A stretch of DNA of 20,369 nucleotides from CAYPZU01 sp964415395 (GCA_964415395.1 CAYPZU010000038.1:1-20369), one strand, 5' to 3'. Shown: positions 1-7,165, counted from the first letter of the stretch. The notes: a model not told the origin generated them from the letters alone. Made by a program: numbers and translations.

Positions 1-194
1 CTAAACATTTTAAGAATTATATCGGCTGCAGAGCCGTGCGAGAGGCTTTCTTTCACAGGGAAGTCTCCCGGAGAATGTTCAAAACCTGCCTAAAAAGATT
101 TAAGTTTCTGTTAAATCAAAATATTTTTTGCGTGATGACAGAAAAGAAAATGGAGTCTAGAATTCTGCCCCTTTTCAAAAAATCAGGAGAGATT

Positions 195-710
195 ATGGCC
201 GTTAAACCCCCAACCCGTTTGGAAATGCTTCAGTCAGGCGATTATGTTCTATTCAGCCGTCCCGCGCTGGAAAACCTTTCGAGAAAGATTCCTTCGATCG
301 ACTGGTCGGTTTCACCGGGAGGGGGCCGCGAGGCTGAGCCTTTGGAACTCGATTTCTATCAGGCGGTTTTTAGGGAATTGCGCGTGTTGAACCGCCCCGA
401 TTTCAGAGTGATCGGCGCCGCTCAGCCAAATTCGCTCTTGAGAAAAGATGTTGTTTTGATCTCAGCTGATTTGGTGTCGGAAGGCGATTTACAGATGTCC
501 GAGGAAGGGTTGGCCAAATGCGTGTTTATCGCGCGCGATTTCTTCATCACCCGGGGGACAGAGTCATTTTCCGTGAGGGGGCCGGTCGCTGCTTTTGGGC
601 GGACGCACACGACCCACCGCGAGGCGATTTCTGCGTGCATAGTGAATGCAGGCGCAGGAAAAGAGAGAGCGTCCGATCCCGCAAGCGTCCTCGAGCTGGA
701 AAAGAGATAG
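195..710 (+). CDS. Hypothetical protein, 171 aa
   Basis: I do not recognise this protein. It starts at ATG 195, chosen because an AGGAGAG ribosome binding site lies just upstream (about 185-191); the reading frame extends upstream to 36, but that part has no ribosome binding site and a composition unlike the rest. The product is soluble, with no signal peptide or membrane segment, and opens with a Thr-Arg-Leu-Glu-Met-Leu-Gln-Ser-Gly-Asp-Tyr stretch near residues 6-16. It contains a region rich in Val, Ile and Leu at about residues 85-120 that looks like a small alpha/beta domain. The last 25 residues are low in hydrophobics and may be a disordered tail. The 194 bases before it show no other gene, and the gene is followed by the hairpin array that starts at 721. 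Existence is likely from the ribosome binding site and codon use; function unknown. Confidence 0.6.
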   Translation: MAVKPPTRLEMLQSGDYVLFSRPALENLSRKIPSIDWSVSPGGGREAEPLELDFYQAVFRELRVLNRPDFRVIGAAQPNSLLRKDVVLISADLVSEGDLQMSEEGLAKCVFIARDFFITRGTESFSVRGPVAAFGRTHTTHREAISACIVNAGAGKERASDPASVLELEKR

Positions 711-720
711 CGGAGAGAAT

Positions 721-776
721 TTAACAGGATGGGCAGGATCATCGGTTCGCTCTGCGAAGCGGATCCTGTTATCTCG
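721..776. repeat. Dispersed repeat copy R1
   Basis: The unit is closed by the inverted pair TAACAGGAT (722-730) and ATCCTGTTA (763-771) and carries an internal hairpin, GGTTCGC-TCT-GCGAAGC with one mismatch. Its first 38 bases recur at 839-876 with a single base difference. Its right end, GCGAAGCGGATCCTGTTATC, recurs exactly at the end of the copy at 1043-1108. Confidence 0.75.
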
Positions 777-838
777 TTGTTCTCGTTCTCTAAACGAAGC
801 TGCAGGAAAAGGGGCCGCCGCTATTGGGGGGAGAAAAA

Positions 839-898
839 TTAACAGGATGGGCAGGATCATCGGTTCGCTTTGCGAACCGGCAGGATAAGCCCACCCCA
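839..898. repeat. Dispersed repeat copy R2
   Basis: It begins with the same 38 bases as the copy at 721, including the perfect hairpin CGGTTCGC-TTT-GCGAACCG (861-879), then changes to GGCAGGATAAGCCCACCCC. That right-hand part appears in reverse complement at about 7893-7911, directly joined there to the ATCCTGTTAT core, so the copy near 7890 looks like a version of this one lacking the central hairpin. Confidence 0.75.
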
Positions 899-946
899 AA
901 GAACGAAACGTTCTTCGGGGACCCCGGACAGGATAAAAAATCGAGA

Positions 947-1023
947 GCCGCCGGGTTCAGCCTCAAGAATTGAGGCTGGCTGCGCCAGGGGCGCAGCTGC
1001 AAACTCCGTTTGCACCCGGCGGC
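947..1023 (+). other. Perfect cloverleaf of three tri-loop hairpins
   Basis: An outer stem of 10 perfect pairs (947-956 with 1014-1023) encloses three abutting perfect hairpins: 958-978 (9 pairs, loop GAA), 979-997 (8 pairs, loop AGG) and 998-1014 (7 pairs, loop TCC). Only one or two bases are left unpaired at the junction; A1014 is claimed by both the outer stem and the third hairpin. A run of six T follows at 1024-1029, so in plus-strand RNA it could also end transcription from the gene at 195-710. It is not a tRNA: there is no seven-base anticodon or T loop. It could act as a structured RNA, a DNA cruciform, or a composite of the hairpins seen elsewhere in this repeat family. Confidence 0.7.
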
Positions 1024-1042
1024 TTTTTTCTTCTGTCTATCA

Positions 1043-1108
1043 TGCAGCCCGCCATCAGGCGGGCGTATCCTGCCAGCTTCGCAGAGCGAAGCGGATCCTG
1101 TTATCTCG
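1043..1108. repeat. Dispersed repeat copy R3
   Basis: The order is hairpin GCCCGCC-ATCA-GGCGGGC (1047-1064), spacer GTATCCTGCCA, hairpin GCTTCGC-AGA-GCGAAGC (1076-1092), then the core GGATCCTGTTATCTCG (1093-1108). The copy at 14924-15016 has the same order and orientation: its first hairpin is nearly identical and its second has a different stem sequence but keeps the AGA loop. Stem change with conserved pairing indicates that the structure, not just the sequence, is maintained. Confidence 0.75.
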
Positions 1109-1161
1109 ATGTTCGCTTTCTGTGCGTATAGCCGATGAAACGAATCTTGTTATTTCGTATT

Positions 1162-2175
1162 TTATTCGGTCCAGAGGAAGGGCTTGAGCGATTCGGTGTA
1201 CGATTCGCTGTGGCCTGTTGGGACGACGAGCCAGGTGTACCGATGGTCGGGCTGCAGCACCTGCTTCAGCTCATCTTGCGAAATTTCCAGGGTCAGAAGC
1301 TCTTCCTCTCCGCGGGAGAGGCAGTGAGTGATCGGGAAGATTTGCTTTTCGCGGGTGGTGACATCGATCGCGAAGAGTTCGAATTGCCGGTAGTATTTGG
1401 GGCTTTTCAGCGAGAGGCGGAGGCCGTTTTCGGTTTTCTGCGGAGCGCCGATGAATTCGGGAACGCGCCGCGGCAGGGTGCGGTACGGAGAGGGGAGCGA
1501 TTTGCCCGAGTCGATGGTTCTCATGCTGGCAACGCCATGGGCCGCGTCGACCTGGATCCAGAAGGGGAGGGGGAACCGTTTGTCTTTGTCGAAGTAGAGG
1601 GATACGGTTTTGCCCGATAGCTCCGAGCTGTCCTGCGGCCAGTTCGTTTCAAATACGTCGAAGAGTGCGTTTTCCAGTTTTTTTCCTTCGAAAACAAGCG
1701 TCGGGTTCCAGAGTTTCCGGTGGTCCGGCTCGCCGGGGGCGGGCGCTGGGCCGATGCGGCGGCGTCTGTCCGGGTCGATGTCTTTTAAGGGGAGTTTCAG
1801 GAGGGTCGCGATCAGGCTGTCCTGCTTGGAAAGATGGATCCAGGCGGCCCGCGAAAACGAATAGCATTCGAGGAGCTGGCCCGTTTTGAGGTCGATTTCG
1901 ATCATCGACCAGGAGGTGTGGCCCGGGGCTTTGGCCTTGACCCATTCGGGCCAGGAGGAGGGCATTTTCTTTAAGTTCTGGACGGGGGCGCTGATCTCTT
2001 CGAGGATGATGGAATGGGGGGTGAGGGAGCGGACGGCGAGGACCGTAACCATTTTGCCCGCCTCGGTGACGATGTAATCGCCTGTTTTGGCTTTCTCAAG
2101 CCGCTCTTTGAGTTGGAATTCCGTCCCGAACACGGCGGCGGAGGCGAAGAGGAAGCAGCAGACCCATCGTTTCAT
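1162..2175 (-). CDS. Secreted protein of unknown function, 337 aa
   Basis: I do not recognise the family. The start is ATG at 2175, because it opens a clear Sec signal peptide (Met-Lys-Arg, then a hydrophobic run with Cys-Cys-Phe-Leu-Phe and a likely cleavage after Ala-Ala-Val-Phe-Gly near residue 17); the frame continues upstream only to a TTG codon at 2214. No good ribosome binding site is visible. The mature protein is soluble, rich in Trp, Lys and Pro, with many short beta-like stretches and no further membrane segment, so it is probably periplasmic or outer-envelope associated. Around residues 20-60 it reads like a small beta domain (Gly-Asp-Tyr-Ile-Val-Thr-Glu-Ala-Gly). It is divergently transcribed from the NAD salvage operon and may share its control region. 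Gene confidence is high, function unknown. Confidence 0.75.
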   Translation of the reverse strand: MKRWVCCFLFASAAVFGTEFQLKERLEKAKTGDYIVTEAGKMVTVLAVRSLTPHSIILEEISAPVQNLKKMPSSWPEWVKAKAPGHTSWSMIEIDLKTGQLLECYSFSRAAWIHLSKQDSLIATLLKLPLKDIDPDRRRRIGPAPAPGEPDHRKLWNPTLVFEGKKLENALFDVFETNWPQDSSELSGKTVSLYFDKDKRFPLPFWIQVDAAHGVASMRTIDSGKSLPSPYRTLPRRVPEFIGAPQKTENGLRLSLKSPKYYRQFELFAIDVTTREKQIFPITHCLSRGEEELLTLEISQDELKQVLQPDHRYTWLVVPTGHSESYTESLKPFLWTE

Positions 2176-2207
2176 ATACAACGGTATTCTAATCCAGGGG
2201 GGGAGGA

Positions 2208-2252
2208 TTGGCAAGAGGAACTATTGCCAAGAGGGGAGAGACCGAGTATAGG
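2208..2252 (+). promoter_or_regulatory. Promoter with inverted repeat before the NAD salvage operon
   Basis: TTGCCA (2224-2229) and TATAGG (2247-2252) are spaced by 17 bases, a good match to a housekeeping sigma promoter, and predict a transcript starting near 2259. The -35 box lies inside a perfect 7-base inverted repeat, TTGGCAA (2208-2214) with TTGCCAA (2224-2230), spaced by nine bases. This could be an operator acting on the operon and perhaps on the divergent gene that starts at 2175. No protein can be assigned to it. Confidence 0.45.
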
Positions 2253-2279
2253 TAAATTTAAATTTGGATGAGGCGGCCC

Positions 2280-2609
2280 ATGGCTCTCGGGAAAACTTTT
2301 TTTATGACCCTGTTTCTCTTCTTTTTTGTCTGGGGGGCCGCCTCGCTTATGGCATTGAGCACCAAGAACGCCGAAGAGGTGGCCCGGATCGACTCCCAGA
2401 TCGAAGAGCTGCAGCGGATGAAGCGGGGGTTCGAGTCGCGCGCTCTCAGGCATGACAGCCAGGCCGAATACCTGCAGTTCGACGACCAGGCGTATCTTGA
2501 GACGCGGCGCCATTGGCAGCTGGCCGAGGAGAACCGCGTTAAAGCGGCCAAAGTCCAGGAGGAGATCGACAAGCTTCAGGCGAGAAGGCTGCAATTGGTT
2601 GGCGGATGA
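2280..2609 (+). CDS. Small membrane-anchored coiled-coil protein, 109 aa
   Basis: The frame can start at 2268 or 2280. I prefer ATG 2280, because GATGAGG lies six bases upstream of it and the predicted transcript start near 2259 leaves almost no leader for 2268. Residues 5-26 form one hydrophobic helix rich in Phe and Leu, either a signal anchor or an uncleaved signal peptide. The rest is a heptad-like helical region (about residues 30-105) rich in Glu, Gln, Arg and Lys, ending in Lys-Leu-Gln-Ala-Arg-Arg-Leu-Gln-Leu. The stop codon overlaps the next start as ATGA, so translation is coupled to pncB. The family is not recognised; it may tether or scaffold something at the membrane, but a link to NAD metabolism rests on position alone. 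Confidence 0.7.
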   Translation: MALGKTFFMTLFLFFFVWGAASLMALSTKNAEEVARIDSQIEELQRMKRGFESRALRHDSQAEYLQFDDQAYLETRRHWQLAEENRVKAAKVQEEIDKLQARRLQLVGG

Positions 2610-4063
2610 TTCATTCGAAAATCAGAAAAACCCTCCTCTACAACCAGTCGCTGGCTCTGCTCACCGACCTCTACCAGCTGACCATGGTCTACGGCTACTG
2701 GAAATCGGGCATGGCGAACCGTCATGCCGTTTTCCATCTCAATTTCCGGAAATGGCCTTTCAAGGGCGGGTTTGCGATCGCGGCAGGGCTTCAGACGGCG
2801 GTCGAATTCATCGAGGAATTGAAGTTCACTCCTTCCGATCTGACCTATCTGGCCAAGCTGAAAGACTCCCACGGCAATCCGCTTTTTGAAAAAGAGTTCC
2901 TCGACTTTCTCGCCGGCTTTTCGTTTTCCTGCGACGTCGATGCGATGCCTGAGGGCACCCTTGTTTTCCCTTACGAGCCGCTGATCCGGGTGAAAGGTCC
3001 GATCTGGCAGGCGCAGCTTCTCGAGAGCCCGCTCCTCAACATCCTGAATTTCCAGACGCTGATCGCGACGAAATCGGCCCGGATCTGCCAGGCGGCGCGC
3101 CCCGATCCGGTGATCGAATTCGGGATGCGGCGCGCTCAAGGGATCGACGGGGCGATCTCCGCAAGCCGGGCGGCCTTCATCGGCGGCTGCACGGCGACGT
3201 CCGATGTGATCGCGGGCAAACTCTTCGACATCCCCGTGCGCGGGACGCACGCCCACAGCTGGGTGATGGCGTTCGAAGACGAGACAAAGGCGTTCGAGGC
3301 GTTTGCGAAAGCGATGCCGAAAAATTGCGTCATGCTGATCGACACGTTCAATTCGCTCGAAGGGGTGAAGCGGGCCATCGGGGTCGCGAAGCGGCTGAAA
3401 AATCAGGGTTTTGAACTCTCGGGCGTCCGCCTCGACTCGGGGGACCTCGCCCGTCTGAGCATCGAAGTGCGGGCCATTCTCGACGCCGAAGGATTTCAGA
3501 AAACGGAGATCATGGCAAGCAACGAGCTCGACGAGTATCTGATCCGCGATCTAAAGCAGCAGGGAGCGAAAATCACGGTCTGGGGCGTCGGCACGAATCT
3601 CGTGACGGGAAAAGACCAGCCTGCGCTTGACGGCGTCTACAAGCTCTCAGCGATCCAAAATGAGAAAGGCGTTTGGGAATACCGGCTCAAGCTCTCCGAG
3701 CAGACGGCCAAGACGACGAACCCGGGGATTCTCCAGGTGCGCCGTTTTACCGACGGAAAGCATTACCTCGGCGATGGGATCTATGACGAACTTTTAGGGT
3801 GCGGCAGCGAAATGATCGACATTTTTGATCCGAACATCCATTTCACCGGAGAGAAAAGCGCCGATCTCCTCGTTCCCATTTTCCGCTCCGGCAAACTCGT
3901 CTATGCCCATCCTTCGCTGAAAGCGATTCAGGACGAGGCGAAAAAAGAGCTGTCGCGGCTTCCTCCGGCGATGGAGCGGTTCACCAATCCGCAGCCTTAT
4001 TTCATCGGCCTCGAAAAAGCGCTCTATCGGAAAAAGCTGGAAATGATCAAGAGACTGAAATGA
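2606..4063 (+). CDS. pncB: Nicotinate phosphoribosyltransferase
   Basis: This enzyme joins nicotinate and PRPP, with ATP hydrolysis, to give nicotinate mononucleotide, the entry step of the Preiss-Handler route to NAD in the cytoplasm. At 485 residues it has the usual length of the long bacterial form. The N-terminus carries the family signature Leu-Thr-Asp-Leu-Tyr-Gln-Leu-Thr-Met near residues 19-27. The segment Gly-Thr-His-Ala-His-Ser at 213-218 supplies the active-site histidine that is phosphorylated in the family. Val-Arg-Leu-Asp-Ser-Gly-Asp at 274-280 is the phosphate/PRPP-binding loop. The region around residues 172-200 (Phe-Gly-Met-Arg-Arg) also fits. It overlaps the gene before it and pncA after it by ATGA, making a three-gene coupled operon. 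Identification is firm. Confidence 0.95.
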   Translation: MIHSKIRKTLLYNQSLALLTDLYQLTMVYGYWKSGMANRHAVFHLNFRKWPFKGGFAIAAGLQTAVEFIEELKFTPSDLTYLAKLKDSHGNPLFEKEFLDFLAGFSFSCDVDAMPEGTLVFPYEPLIRVKGPIWQAQLLESPLLNILNFQTLIATKSARICQAARPDPVIEFGMRRAQGIDGAISASRAAFIGGCTATSDVIAGKLFDIPVRGTHAHSWVMAFEDETKAFEAFAKAMPKNCVMLIDTFNSLEGVKRAIGVAKRLKNQGFELSGVRLDSGDLARLSIEVRAILDAEGFQKTEIMASNELDEYLIRDLKQQGAKITVWGVGTNLVTGKDQPALDGVYKLSAIQNEKGVWEYRLKLSEQTAKTTNPGILQVRRFTDGKHYLGDGIYDELLGCGSEMIDIFDPNIHFTGEKSADLLVPIFRSGKLVYAHPSLKAIQDEAKKELSRLPPAMERFTNPQPYFIGLEKALYRKKLEMIKRLK

Positions 4064-4686
4064 AAACGCTCATCATTACCGATGTGCAGCATGATTTCAT
4101 GCCGGGCGGGGCGCTTGGCGTCGCAGGGGGCAACGAGATCGTCCCGGTCATCAACGCGCTGATCCCCCATTTCGACCACGTCTTCGCTACGCAGGACTGG
4201 CATCCGCCCCATCACATCAGTTTTGCCTCGGCCCACAAGAAGAAGCCCGGCGAGACGATCCGCCTCGGCGAAATCGAGCAGGTGCTCTGGCCTGACCACT
4301 GCATCCAGAATACGCATGGCGCCGATCTGGCGAAGGGGCTCCATCGGGAAAAAATCGAAGCAGTCTTCCATAAGGGAGTCGACCCCAAAGTCGACAGCTA
4401 CAGCACGTTTTTCGACAATTCTCGGAAACGCTCCACGGGGCTCGCGGATCATTTGCTCAAAGCCCATCTAAGCGATCTCTATTTTGTCGGCCTTGCGTCA
4501 GACTACTGCGTTTTCTACTCGGTTCTGGACGCGGTCGATCTCGGCTTCAACACGTGGGTGATCCGCGACGCCTGCCGGGGAATCAATCTCCATCCGGGAG
4601 ACGAAGAAAAAGCCTATGAAACCATGCGCCGCAAGGGGGCGCGGGTTATTTTTTCTCAGGAAATTTTGGGTTCCCGGCGATCTTGA
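4060..4686 (+). CDS. pncA: Nicotinamidase
   Basis: It hydrolyses nicotinamide to nicotinate and ammonia, feeding PncB directly. It belongs to the isochorismatase-like hydrolases, and its 208 residues are typical. The catalytic triad is visible: Asp8 in Thr-Asp-Val-Gln-His-Asp-Phe, Lys105 in Phe-His-Lys-Gly-Val-Asp, and Cys150 in Ser-Asp-Tyr-Cys-Val. Metal ligands are expected in Asp46-Trp-His48 and the following His51/His52, with His80 in Trp-Pro-Asp-His-Cys also conserved in the family. The start overlaps the pncB stop as ATGA. The last 41 bases overlap the convergent DUF167 gene on the other strand. Having both PncA and PncB lets the cell recycle or scavenge host nicotinamide instead of depending only on NAD import. 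Confidence 0.94.
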   Translation: MKTLIITDVQHDFMPGGALGVAGGNEIVPVINALIPHFDHVFATQDWHPPHHISFASAHKKKPGETIRLGEIEQVLWPDHCIQNTHGADLAKGLHREKIEAVFHKGVDPKVDSYSTFFDNSRKRSTGLADHLLKAHLSDLYFVGLASDYCVFYSVLDAVDLGFNTWVIRDACRGINLHPGDEEKAYETMRRKGARVIFSQEILGSRRS

Positions 4687-4894
4687 GCCGTTTGAGGCGC
4701 GATGTATGTCCCGAGGCGATTTCGATCGCCGATTTCGGCACGCCGAATTCCTCCGAGAGAAAGTCGATCAGCTCTTCATTCACGCGCCCTTTTTCGGGCA
4801 CGCCGCAGATCCGCACTTTGAGCGTTTCGCCTTCCCAGCCGACGATCTGGTTTTGGGATGCGTTCGGAGTCACTTTGACGACGATCTGTGCCAT
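4646..4894 (-). CDS. yggU: DUF167 / UPF0235 (YggU-like) protein
   Basis: This small cytoplasmic protein of 82 residues has the usual DUF167 layout: an N-terminal strand with Val-Lys-Val-Thr-Pro-Asn-Ala-Ser, then Leu-Lys-Val-Arg-Ile, then the hallmark Val-Pro-Glu-Lys-Gly-Arg-Val-Asn (about 32-39) where most members have Pro-x-x-Gly-x-Ala-Asn, and a late Gly-x-x-Ser/Thr-Ser-Arg-x-Lys stretch (62-68). The molecular role of the family is not established. The start ATG at 4894 has only a weak upstream GATCGGG as ribosome binding site. Its 3' end overlaps pncA by 41 bases tail to tail, so the tail beyond about residue 72 is coded over the end of pncA and varies from the family. Confidence 0.88.
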   Translation of the reverse strand: MAQIVVKVTPNASQNQIVGWEGETLKVRICGVPEKGRVNEELIDFLSEEFGVPKSAIEIASGHTSRLKRLKIAGNPKFPEKK

Positions 4895-4934
4895 GTCCCG
4901 ATCATAGCGGAAAAAATAGAATAGAGGAGAGCAA

Positions 4935-4946
4935 ATAACAGGATGG
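4935..4946. repeat. Short copy of the ATAACAGGAT core
   Basis: The bases ATAACAGGATGG match the left end of the dispersed repeat at 721 and 839. This copy has no hairpin insert. It lies between the start of the DUF167 gene and the tyrP promoter. Confidence 0.5.
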
Positions 4947-4963
4947 CCAGCATGGGCTGTATT

Positions 4964-4992
4964 TTGCTTGGAGGGGAGGGGGAGCGTATGGT
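4964..4992 (+). promoter_or_regulatory. Possible promoter of the aromatic amino acid permease gene
   Basis: TTGCTT (4964-4969) and TATGGT (4987-4992) are spaced by 17 bases, followed by TATAAAAG and a T-rich stretch. The match is moderate; the overlapping TATAAA at 4992-4997 would leave a spacer of 22, which is too long. It lies about 35 bases ahead of the start codon. Confidence 0.35.
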
Positions 4993-5025
4993 ATAAAAGA
5001 TGCTTTTTTCTACTAGGATCTTTCG

Positions 5026-6213
5026 ATGTTCAATAAAACTTTGAGCGGGACTCTCCTGATCGCCGGCACGACGATCGGAGCAGGCATGCTCGGCATCCCC
5101 TTGCTGACCGCCAAGGCGGGCTTTCTGCCCGCGCTCGGCATCACGGCGCTCGTATGGCTCTTCATGCTGGCGACCGGCTTCCTCTTTTTGGAAGCGACTC
5201 TGTGGATGCACGAAGGCTCGAACGTTTTGTCGATGTCGCGAAGGTTTTTGGGCAGATGGGGGAAGCTTTTCGCCGGGGGCACGTTCCTGTTTTTATATTA
5301 TTGCTTGATGGTCGCTTATTATGCCGCCGGCGCGCCGCTTTTCCTTGGAGCGGTTAAGGGGATGTTCGGCCTCGCTCCGGAAGGGATGTGGGGCTATTTG
5401 AGTTTCGGAGTCGTCTTCGGCGGGATCGTTGCGATCGGGCTGAAATTCGTCGACCGGATCAATTATATTTTGATGGCGGCGATGCTTTTGGCCTATGCCG
5501 CTTTGGTGGGGGCGGGCGCGCCGCTCGTGCAGGGGGAGCGGTTCGTTACCGCCGACTGGTCGCGGGTCGTTTTCGCCGCGCCGATCCTCTTCAGCGCCTT
5601 CGGTTATCACAACGTCATTCCTTCTCTAACAGGCTATTTCAACCGGAACGTCTCGGTGCTGAGGAAGTCGATCTTCTGGGGAACTTTCGTCGCTCTTGTG
5701 ATTTACGTCATATGGCAATGGCTGATCATCGGGGCGGTGCCTCCTGAAGCGGTGGCTGACGCGCTTGAGAGGGGCGTGCCTGCCACGGCCGCTTTGCAGA
5801 CGCTGACGGGGTCCCCCTGGGTGATGCAGATGGGGCAGTTTTTCGCCTTCTTTGCGATCGTCACCTCGATGCTGGGCGTCGCTTTCTCGATGGTCGATTT
5901 CATCGGCGACGGGCTGAAGGTGCGCCGCTCGGGCTGGCCGAGGATCGCCCTTTGCGCCGCCGTCTTCATTCCGCCCTTTCTCTTCTCATCAGTCGATCCG
6001 GGGATTTTCGTCCTGGCGATCGGCTTTGCCGGGGGCTTTGGAGAGGCGTTCCTCAACGGCCTCCTCCCTGTCGCGATGGTGTGGGTCGGAAGGTATCATC
6101 GGCAGCTGGGCGGACAGGAGCAATTGCCCGGACGGAAAGGGATGCTCGCCCTGCTGTTTGCGCTGGGGCTTGCCGTCATGATTTTAGAGATCATATTCGT
6201 CGTCAGCGGGTAG
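5026..6213 (+). CDS. tyrP: Aromatic amino acid permease, TyrP/Mtr type
   Basis: This inner-membrane transporter of the hydroxy/aromatic amino acid permease family (Trp_Tyr_perm) probably imports tyrosine or tryptophan with a cation. It is 395 residues long with about 11 hydrophobic helices. The first helix carries the signature Ala-Gly-Thr-Thr-Ile-Gly-Ala-Gly-Met-Leu-Gly-Ile-Pro (residues 13-25), the unwound helix of this APC-fold group. The middle has Ser-Ala-Phe-Gly-Tyr-His-Asn (about 190-196), another family-conserved segment. AGGA at 5015-5018 is a good ribosome binding site for ATG 5026. Chlamydiae commonly carry one or more tyrP genes because they cannot make these amino acids. The 3' end overlaps the convergent dehydratase gene by 11 bases. 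Substrate choice between Tyr and Trp cannot be read from the sequence. Confidence 0.93.
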   Translation: MFNKTLSGTLLIAGTTIGAGMLGIPLLTAKAGFLPALGITALVWLFMLATGFLFLEATLWMHEGSNVLSMSRRFLGRWGKLFAGGTFLFLYYCLMVAYYAAGAPLFLGAVKGMFGLAPEGMWGYLSFGVVFGGIVAIGLKFVDRINYILMAAMLLAYAALVGAGAPLVQGERFVTADWSRVVFAAPILFSAFGYHNVIPSLTGYFNRNVSVLRKSIFWGTFVALVIYVIWQWLIIGAVPPEAVADALERGVPATAALQTLTGSPWVMQMGQFFAFFAIVTSMLGVAFSMVDFIGDGLKVRRSGWPRIALCAAVFIPPFLFSSVDPGIFVLAIGFAGGFGEAFLNGLLPVAMVWVGRYHRQLGGQEQLPGRKGMLALLFALGLAVMILEIIFVVSG

Positions 6214-7165
6214 AGAGGAGCTGGCAGATGGTGGAGAGGAGAATATTTCCGCCGCTGGCCAGACAGACGACCGGTTTGGTTCGGTCGATTCCGTGGGTGT
6301 AGGTCAGGGCGGCAGCCAGGCCGAGCGCGCCAGACGGTTCGCAGACAAGATGGCCCCGCTCGAGAGTCATCAGCGTCGCTTTCACGATCTCTTTTTCACC
6401 CACCGTAACGATATCGTCGACGTATTTCATCACAAGCGGATAGGTGTAAGTCCCAAGAGAAGGGATTTTGATCGCGTCGGCGATGCTCTCGCTCGGACCC
6501 GGCATCGCAACCAGTTTCTTCGTTTTAAAAGTGCGGGCAGCGTCGTCTTCGAGCTTCGCCTCGACGCCGATCATCCGAATCGAAGGATTGATTTGCTTGA
6601 CCGCCGCCGCGATTCCCGAGATGAGTCCGCCGCCTCCGATTGGGACAAAAATAGCGCCTGGGTCCAATTCTTCCAAAATTTCAAGCCCAGCCGTTCCCTG
6701 TCCCGTGATGATGTCGGGGTGGTCGAAGGGAGAGACCATGGAAGCGCCTGTTTTTTTCGCCAGCTCTTCTGCGTCCTGCTTCCGCTTCTGCGCCGTCGAC
6801 ATGATCACTTCCGCGCCGTAGCTCCGGGTCGCCTCGACCTTAAAAGGCAAGGCATCGGGCGACATGACGATCGTCGCTTTGATTCCGAGGGTTCTCGCCG
6901 CAAGGGCGACTCCTTGCGAGTGGTTTCCAGTCGAGTAGGCGACGACCCCTTTCGCTCTTTGTTCCGGAGACAATTTTGATAGAAAGTACATCGCTCCGCG
7001 GATTTTGAACGAGCCGCTCGGCAGCAGGCAGTCCGCTTTCAGATAAATATCATTCCCGAGAGCCGCTTTGATGTTGGTGTCCAGATAGACGAGCGGCGAC
7101 TGAATCCGCTTTTCTTTCAGAAAGGCTCTCGCTTCTCTGATTTTTTCGAGCGGGATATCCGTCAT
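6203..7165 (-). CDS. PLP-dependent threonine/serine dehydratase or serine racemase
   Basis: A fold-type II PLP enzyme of 320 residues. The PLP lysine is Lys54 in Ser-Gly-Ser-Phe-Lys-Ile-Arg-Gly; Ser-Thr-Gly-Asn-His-Ser-Gln-Gly (78-85) is the substrate-carboxylate loop; Gly-Gly-Gly-Gly-Leu (177-181) cradles the PLP phosphate; and Ser-Gly-Gly-Asn near 306 contacts the pyridine ring. It lacks the C-terminal ACT-like domain of biosynthetic IlvA, so it is more likely a catabolic threonine ammonia-lyase (TdcB type), a serine dehydratase, or a serine racemase, which looks almost the same. In a chlamydia a racemase making D-serine or a dehydratase making pyruvate/2-oxobutyrate would both be plausible. 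It is coupled by an ATGA overlap to the membrane protein upstream. Confidence 0.9.
   Translation of the reverse strand: MTDIPLEKIREARAFLKEKRIQSPLVYLDTNIKAALGNDIYLKADCLLPSGSFKIRGAMYFLSKLSPEQRAKGVVAYSTGNHSQGVALAARTLGIKATIVMSPDALPFKVEATRSYGAEVIMSTAQKRKQDAEELAKKTGASMVSPFDHPDIITGQGTAGLEILEELDPGAIFVPIGGGGLISGIAAAVKQINPSIRMIGVEAKLEDDAARTFKTKKLVAMPGPSESIADAIKIPSLGTYTYPLVMKYVDDIVTVGEKEIVKATLMTLERGHLVCEPSGALGLAAALTYTHGIDRTKPVVCLASGGNILLSTICQLLSTR

Larger units (their letters stand above)
711..1161. other. Gene-free hairpin array
   Basis: This 450-base stretch holds no credible gene. It is packed with short perfect inverted repeats with loops of three or four bases: about 743-761 (loop TCT, one mismatch), 861-879 (loop TTT), 899-915 (loop AAA, extended by CCCC/GGGG to 894-920), the cloverleaf at 947-1023, 1047-1064 (loop ATCA) and 1076-1092 (loop AGA). 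Between the hairpins lie copies of a core reading ATCCTGTTAT or its complement. Open frames crossing it are chance readings through repeat DNA. A degenerate copy of the core (CTTGTTATTT) sits near 1145-1154, beside the stop codon of the next gene. Confidence 0.75.

Noticed and set aside
36..194. Upstream extension of the first gene to the codon at 36
   Set aside because: No ribosome binding site and a composition unlike the remainder; the AGGAGAG before ATG 195 decides the start.
947..1023. tRNA gene, because of the cloverleaf shape
   Set aside because: All three loops have only three bases; there is no seven-base anticodon loop, no T-loop consensus and no acceptor end with a discriminator layout.
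721..1108. CRISPR array
   Set aside because: The repeats are few, of different lengths, palindromic in a modular way and irregularly spaced; there are no cas genes.
870..1187. Plus-strand frame of 105 codons in the hairpin array
   Set aside because: It reads through the palindromes and repeat cores, has no ribosome binding site and no protein-like composition.
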